A stretch of DNA of 64,000 nucleotides from Muricomes intestini. GTDB taxonomy: Bacteria > Bacillota > Clostridia > Lachnospirales > Lachnospiraceae. Both the position numbers and the translations under genes were made by a program. Location: the NCBI RefSeq assembly GCF_004346165.1, contig NZ_SLZZ01000008.1, positions 53,986 to 117,985 of the forward strand, written 5' to 3'. Position 1 is the first letter of the stretch. Each line of letters opens with the position of its first letter. Below, piece after piece: positions 60,560 to 64,000 of this stretch. The notes below the pieces were generated by a model, which searched no databases, was not told the origin of the DNA, and worked only from the letters and a program-made list of their open reading frames with translations.

Positions 60560-61522
60560 TTGGGTTGGAAAAAAAGACTTACCTCATGTGTTCTTCTCAG
60601 TGGTACTTCAATCGGAATTATACATGTTGTTAATCGGTTAGTTCATCACATTTCTACTATAGATAACCTTTTATTTTATAAAGATGAACAATATTATGAA
60701 TGGAGATTTGGCCGGATATTTTATACAAAACAGGGAGAGGGTTCCCCCCTTTTATTGATTCATGATTTAAATGTTACCAGTTCTGCATATGAGTGGAATA
60801 AAATAGTAGATGCATTATCACAAACTAATACTGTCTATACTATTGATTTACTTGGATGTGGACGTTCCGCTAAACCTAATTTAACTTACACCAACTATTT
60901 GTATGTTCAATTAATTACTGATTTTATTAAGCATATTATTGGTAAAAAGACAGATGTTATATGTACTGGAGAATCCGGTTCATTTGTTTTGATGGCATGT
61001 GCAAATGATAATACAGTAATTAACAAAGTTATAATGGTTAATCCACAAAGTCTTATCACTCTTGCAAAGATACCGACAAAACGTACTAAAATGGTGCGCC
61101 ATATTATAAATACGCCCATCATAGGTACATTTATTTATAATATACTGATTAATAAAAGAACAATCGAAGATAATTTCAGATTTCGATACTACTATGATCA
61201 AAATAAGATTGATGAAAGAAGTATACTTGCGTATTTTGAAGCCTCCCATAAGTATAACACTCGTTCAAAGTATCTATATTCCAGTATAAAATCCAGATAC
61301 TCAAATGCGAATATTATACATTGCCTTAAAGAAATAAATAATAGTATTTTTATTATTGTTGGAAATTCTAACCCTGAAAATACACTAGTGGCCAGTCAAT
61401 ATCAAAACCAACTTCCTTCTATCGAAATTGTGGAGATTAATAAGACAAAGCACTTGCCACAATTAGAAATGCCGGATAAATTTGTAGAACAGGTTGAAAT
61501 TTTGTTTGAAATTGATGGATAA
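60560..61522 (+). CDS. Alpha/beta hydrolase
   Basis: 320-residue protein with a hydrophobic N-terminal segment (about 8-25) that could anchor it, then an alpha/beta-hydrolase fold. The oxyanion region is LLIHDLNVTSSAYEW, the nucleophile elbow GESGS with its Ser, and a likely catalytic His in KTKHLPQLEMP. The substrate is unknown. The start is taken as TTG at 60560 because AGAGGTGA lies just before it; the frame opens earlier at an ATG without such a site. Unlike its neighbours it is on the plus strand, placed between parAB and rsmG, and it is AT-rich. It is possibly an insertion into this conserved block. Confidence 0.75.
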   Translation: MGWKKRLTSCVLLSGTSIGIIHVVNRLVHHISTIDNLLFYKDEQYYEWRFGRIFYTKQGEGSPLLLIHDLNVTSSAYEWNKIVDALSQTNTVYTIDLLGCGRSAKPNLTYTNYLYVQLITDFIKHIIGKKTDVICTGESGSFVLMACANDNTVINKVIMVNPQSLITLAKIPTKRTKMVRHIINTPIIGTFIYNILINKRTIEDNFRFRYYYDQNKIDERSILAYFEASHKYNTRSKYLYSSIKSRYSNANIIHCLKEINNSIFIIVGNSNPENTLVASQYQNQLPSIEIVEINKTKHLPQLEMPDKFVEQVEILFEIDG

Positions 61523-61534
61523 TGGCAAAAGAAA

Positions 61535-61560
61535 GAGGATGCTGCAGTTGCAGCATCCTC
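61535..61560. terminator. Bidirectional terminator between hydrolase gene and rsmG
   Basis: GAGGATGCTGCA and TGCAGCATCCTC form a perfect 12-bp stem with a 2-nt spacer. The minus strand continues TTTCTTTTGCC, so it serves rsmG best. Confidence 0.75.
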
Positions 61561-61589
61561 ATGAATACTTTCAATAACAATAATTCCGA

Positions 61590-62300
61590 TTACATCGGTT
61601 CCTTAGCTGGTATTCCAGCTTTTCTCGGATATTCTTTCTTTGTACTCTCTCTTTTTTTTATCTTTATAAATGATCTGCTTATATCAGTCTCCGGCAGTTG
61701 AAATATTATATTTTTCTCCACTTCACCGCCTAACACTTTTATTGCTCTACTTGAATTTCGTAGTTCTTCCTCTATATTTCCAGATTTATAAGATATAAAT
61801 ATTCCGCCAATCCTCAAATAAGGAATACAATATTCACATAAGGTGGATAAATTTGCAACTGCTCTGGATACACATAAATCAAATCTTTCTCTATATTTTT
61901 CTTGTCTTGCATAATCCTCAGCTCTTCCATGCAATGTATCTATATTCTGTAAACCTATTTCTTCTATTACCATATTTAGAAACTTTACTCTTTTGTTTAA
62001 AGAATCCAGCAAAACTACATGCATCTGTGGAAAAACTATCTTAAGAGGTATTCCCGGAAAACCTGCTCCGGTACCTATATCTATCATTTCATTTACTTTT
62101 TTCAATTCTATTGATTTAACAATTGCAAGACTATCAACAAAATGCTTTTCATTCACCTCATCATAATCTATTATTCCTGTAAGATTCATAACTTTATTCC
62201 ACTCTGTCAGGAGTTCATAATACTTCTTGAATTGCCACTTTTGCTTTTCACTTAAATAAATATCTAATTTTTTTAGCTGTTTATTAAACTTATCTTCCAT
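61590..62300 (-). CDS. rsmG: 16S rRNA (guanine-527-N7)-methyltransferase
   Basis: 236-residue SAM-dependent methyltransferase that modifies G527 of 16S rRNA (streptomycin site). The SAM-binding motif is DIGTGAGFPGIPLKI, followed by LLDSLNKRVKFLN and, further on, FDLCVSRAVANLSTLCEY, all typical of GidB/RsmG. It lies 28 nt behind mnmG, the usual arrangement near the origin. Confidence 0.96.
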   Translation of the reverse strand: MEDKFNKQLKKLDIYLSEKQKWQFKKYYELLTEWNKVMNLTGIIDYDEVNEKHFVDSLAIVKSIELKKVNEMIDIGTGAGFPGIPLKIVFPQMHVVLLDSLNKRVKFLNMVIEEIGLQNIDTLHGRAEDYARQEKYRERFDLCVSRAVANLSTLCEYCIPYLRIGGIFISYKSGNIEEELRNSSRAIKVLGGEVEKNIIFQLPETDISRSFIKIKKRESTKKEYPRKAGIPAKEPM

Positions 62301-62328
62301 TCACTTTCTCCCAAATAATGTTATCCTC

Positions 62329-64000
62329 CTATTTACTTTCAAGATAAACTAAAAGTACTGAAATATCTGCCGGAGATACTCCTGAAATCCTTGATGCCTG
62401 CCCGATAGATGATGGACGTATTTCCATCAGTTTTTGTTTTGCCTCTATACGAAGACTTTTTATCTCATTATAATTAATTTTTTCTGGAATTATTTTCTTT
62501 TCTAATTTTTTAAACTGCTCAACTTGTTTTTTTTGCCGTTTAATATATCCATCATATTTTATATTAATATTTACCTGTTCCGCTACACCAGGATCAAGCT
62601 CCTTTCTTTTTATATCAATGGGTGCAAGTATTTCATAGGATAATTCAGGTCGCCGGATTAACTCCGCCATTGTTGTTCCTGATATAAGTGATGTACTCTC
62701 ATAAGACCTCAATAAATTCTGTACATTCTCAGATCTACCTACATTTGTATGCTCAACCCTGTAAATTTCCTCGTCAATTGCCCTTTCCTTCCTAATTAGT
62801 TTTTGAAAACGCTTCTCATTTATAAGTCCAACCTCATATCCTAATTTTGTCAGTCTCATATCCGCATTATCCTGTCTTAAAAGCAATCTATATTCAGCTC
62901 TTGATGTCATCATTCGATATGGCTCATGACTTTCTTTTGTCACAAGATCATCAATAAGCACTCCTATATATCCCTGCGAGCGGTCAATTACTATTCCCTG
63001 TTTTCCCTGCAGTAATCTTGCCGCATTTATTCCTGCTATTAATCCCTGGGCTGCCGCTTCCTCATAGCCGGAACTTCCATTAAACTGGCCTGCGCTGAAC
63101 AATCCTTTTACTTTTTTAAATTCAAGGGTATTTTTCAGCTGTCTGGCATCAATACAGTCATACTCAATTGCATATGCATTTCTAACAATTTTCGCCTGCT
63201 CCAATCCTGATACACTGCGGTACATGGCATACTGAACATCCTCCGGCAATGAACTTGACATACCGGCAACATACATTTCATTTGTTTCCAGTCCTTCCGG
63301 TTCAATAAATACCTGATGTCTATTTTTGTCAGAAAATTTTACAACTTTATCCTCAATTGACGGACAATATCTTGGTCCTGTTCCTTCAATCATTCCAGAA
63401 TAAAGTGGAGATCTGTCCAAATTATCCCTTATAATTTCATGAGTTTTTTCATTTGTGTAAGTCAGCCAACAGGAAACCTGATCTATCTGCACATCATCAG
63501 GATTTGTAGTAAAAGAAAACGGAACAACTCGCTCATCACCTTTTTGCTCTTCCATTTTACTAAAATCAATAGATTTTTTATCGATTCTTGCAGGTGTTCC
63601 TGTTTTAAAACGATACATCTTTATTCCCAGTAACCTTAAACTATCCGTCAGAAAGTTTGCAGGCTGAAGGCCATTTGGCCCGGTGTAAGTGCTAACATCA
63701 CCATAAATGCATCTGGACTTTAGATATGTTCCGGTACAAAGTATAACAGCACTGCATGGATAAATTGCTCCTGAATAAGTCTGTACACCGGTTATTTGCC
63801 CATTTTCTGCCAACAGATCTGTTACTTCCATCTGGCGTATATCCAGATTACTTTGTTCCTGCAACACCCTGCGCATTGTTCTGCTGTAGTGTGCCTTGTC
63901 TGCCTGAGCACGCAGAGAATGTACCGCCGGCCCCTTTGATTGATTAAGCATCTTGGACTGTATAAAGGTTTTATCTATCACCTTTCCCATCTCTCCTCCC
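62329..64000 (-). CDS. mnmG: tRNA modification enzyme MnmG (GidA), 5' part missing
   Basis: FAD enzyme that with MnmE installs the cmnm5 group on wobble uridine of certain tRNAs. The visible part has about 556 residues and continues beyond the window edge. The first ATG in frame (63990) is internal, since the residues before and after it ([18 protein letters not shown]) belong to the conserved interior. Other family stretches are [38 protein letters not shown], and the C-terminal [16 protein letters not shown]. The N-terminal FAD-binding GxGxxG motif lies outside the window. Confidence 0.95.
   Translation of the reverse strand, partial: GGEMGKVIDKTFIQSKMLNQSKGPAVHSLRAQADKAHYSRTMRRVLQEQSNLDIRQMEVTDLLAENGQITGVQTYSGAIYPCSAVILCTGTYLKSRCIYGDVSTYTGPNGLQPANFLTDSLRLLGIKMYRFKTGTPARIDKKSIDFSKMEEQKGDERVVPFSFTTNPDDVQIDQVSCWLTYTNEKTHEIIRDNLDRSPLYSGMIEGTGPRYCPSIEDKVVKFSDKNRHQVFIEPEGLETNEMYVAGMSSSLPEDVQYAMYRSVSGLEQAKIVRNAYAIEYDCIDARQLKNTLEFKKVKGLFSAGQFNGSSGYEEAAAQGLIAGINAARLLQGKQGIVIDRSQGYIGVLIDDLVTKESHEPYRMMTSRAEYRLLLRQDNADMRLTKLGYEVGLINEKRFQKLIRKERAIDEEIYRVEHTNVGRSENVQNLLRSYESTSLISGTTMAELIRRPELSYEILAPIDIKRKELDPGVAEQVNINIKYDGYIKRQKKQVEQFKKLEKKIIPEKINYNEIKSLRIEAKQKLMEIRPSSIGQASRISGVSPADISVLLVYLESK

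Overview
The window looks like a chromosome segment from a low-to-moderate GC, spore-forming Clostridia, most likely a Lachnospiraceae (Blautia-like). Evidence: the serS / DUF4446 / parB / parA / rsmG / mnmG block, spoIID and a spoIIQ-like gene, DUF3881, DUF5684 and BTAD-type proteins, rubrerythrins with PerR, a T-box on ileS, and two perfect parS sites. Most housekeeping genes lie on the minus strand. With mnmG-rsmG-parAB at the right end, this fits the origin of replication lying a few kb beyond position 64000 and the window being one replichore read towards it.

Layout, left to right. 1-3000: exact 96-bp direct repeats, a small DUF1858 gene, an AT-rich gene-free stretch with DnaA-box-like sites and large palindromes, a secreted SH3-NlpC/P60 hydrolase, and two tandem 190-bp repeats. 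3000-6000: two tandem PerR-type regulators, a reverse rubrerythrin, a classical rubrerythrin and a GIY-YIG protein. 6000-14800: spoIIQ-like, spoIID, a DUF5684 membrane protein, glgP, and ileS with an Ile T-box. 14800-23200: BTAD regulator, DacF-type carboxypeptidase, a NitT/TauT-like ABC operon, an ammonium transporter fused to a PII domain, and a secreted nuclease. 23300-28350: a complete Bce-type antimicrobial-peptide sensing and efflux module and a frameshifted DUF3592 gene. 28700-36700: a ROK-regulated catabolic operon (GntP/DcuC-like permease, single-subunit hydantoinase-like protein, HExxH protein, FAD oxidoreductase, zinc alcohol dehydrogenase). 36800-46700: a disaccharide uptake and phosphorolysis operon (GH94 phosphorylase, phosphohexomutase, YesM kinase, ABC transporter, YesN regulator). 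46900-49850: metNIQ behind a long leader that encodes a Met/Cys-rich peptide and a terminator. 49980-54900: small CxC protein, DtxR/MntR regulator, feoAB, brnQ. 55000-64000: tRNA-Arg(CCT), DUF3881, serS, DUF4446, parB, parA, parS, an alpha/beta hydrolase, rsmG and the 3' part of mnmG.

Two dispersed non-coding repeat families run through the window. One is a ~190-bp structured element (four copies). The other is a set of short elements bounded by inverted repeats of the type TAACAGTTCAGCC (several complete copies and solo ends), usually close to gene starts. The most notable items are the Met/Cys leader peptide before metNIQ, the Amt-PII fusion whose T-loop lacks the usual uridylylated tyrosine and whose base composition differs from its neighbours, the hydantoinase/HExxH operon, and the two repeat families.
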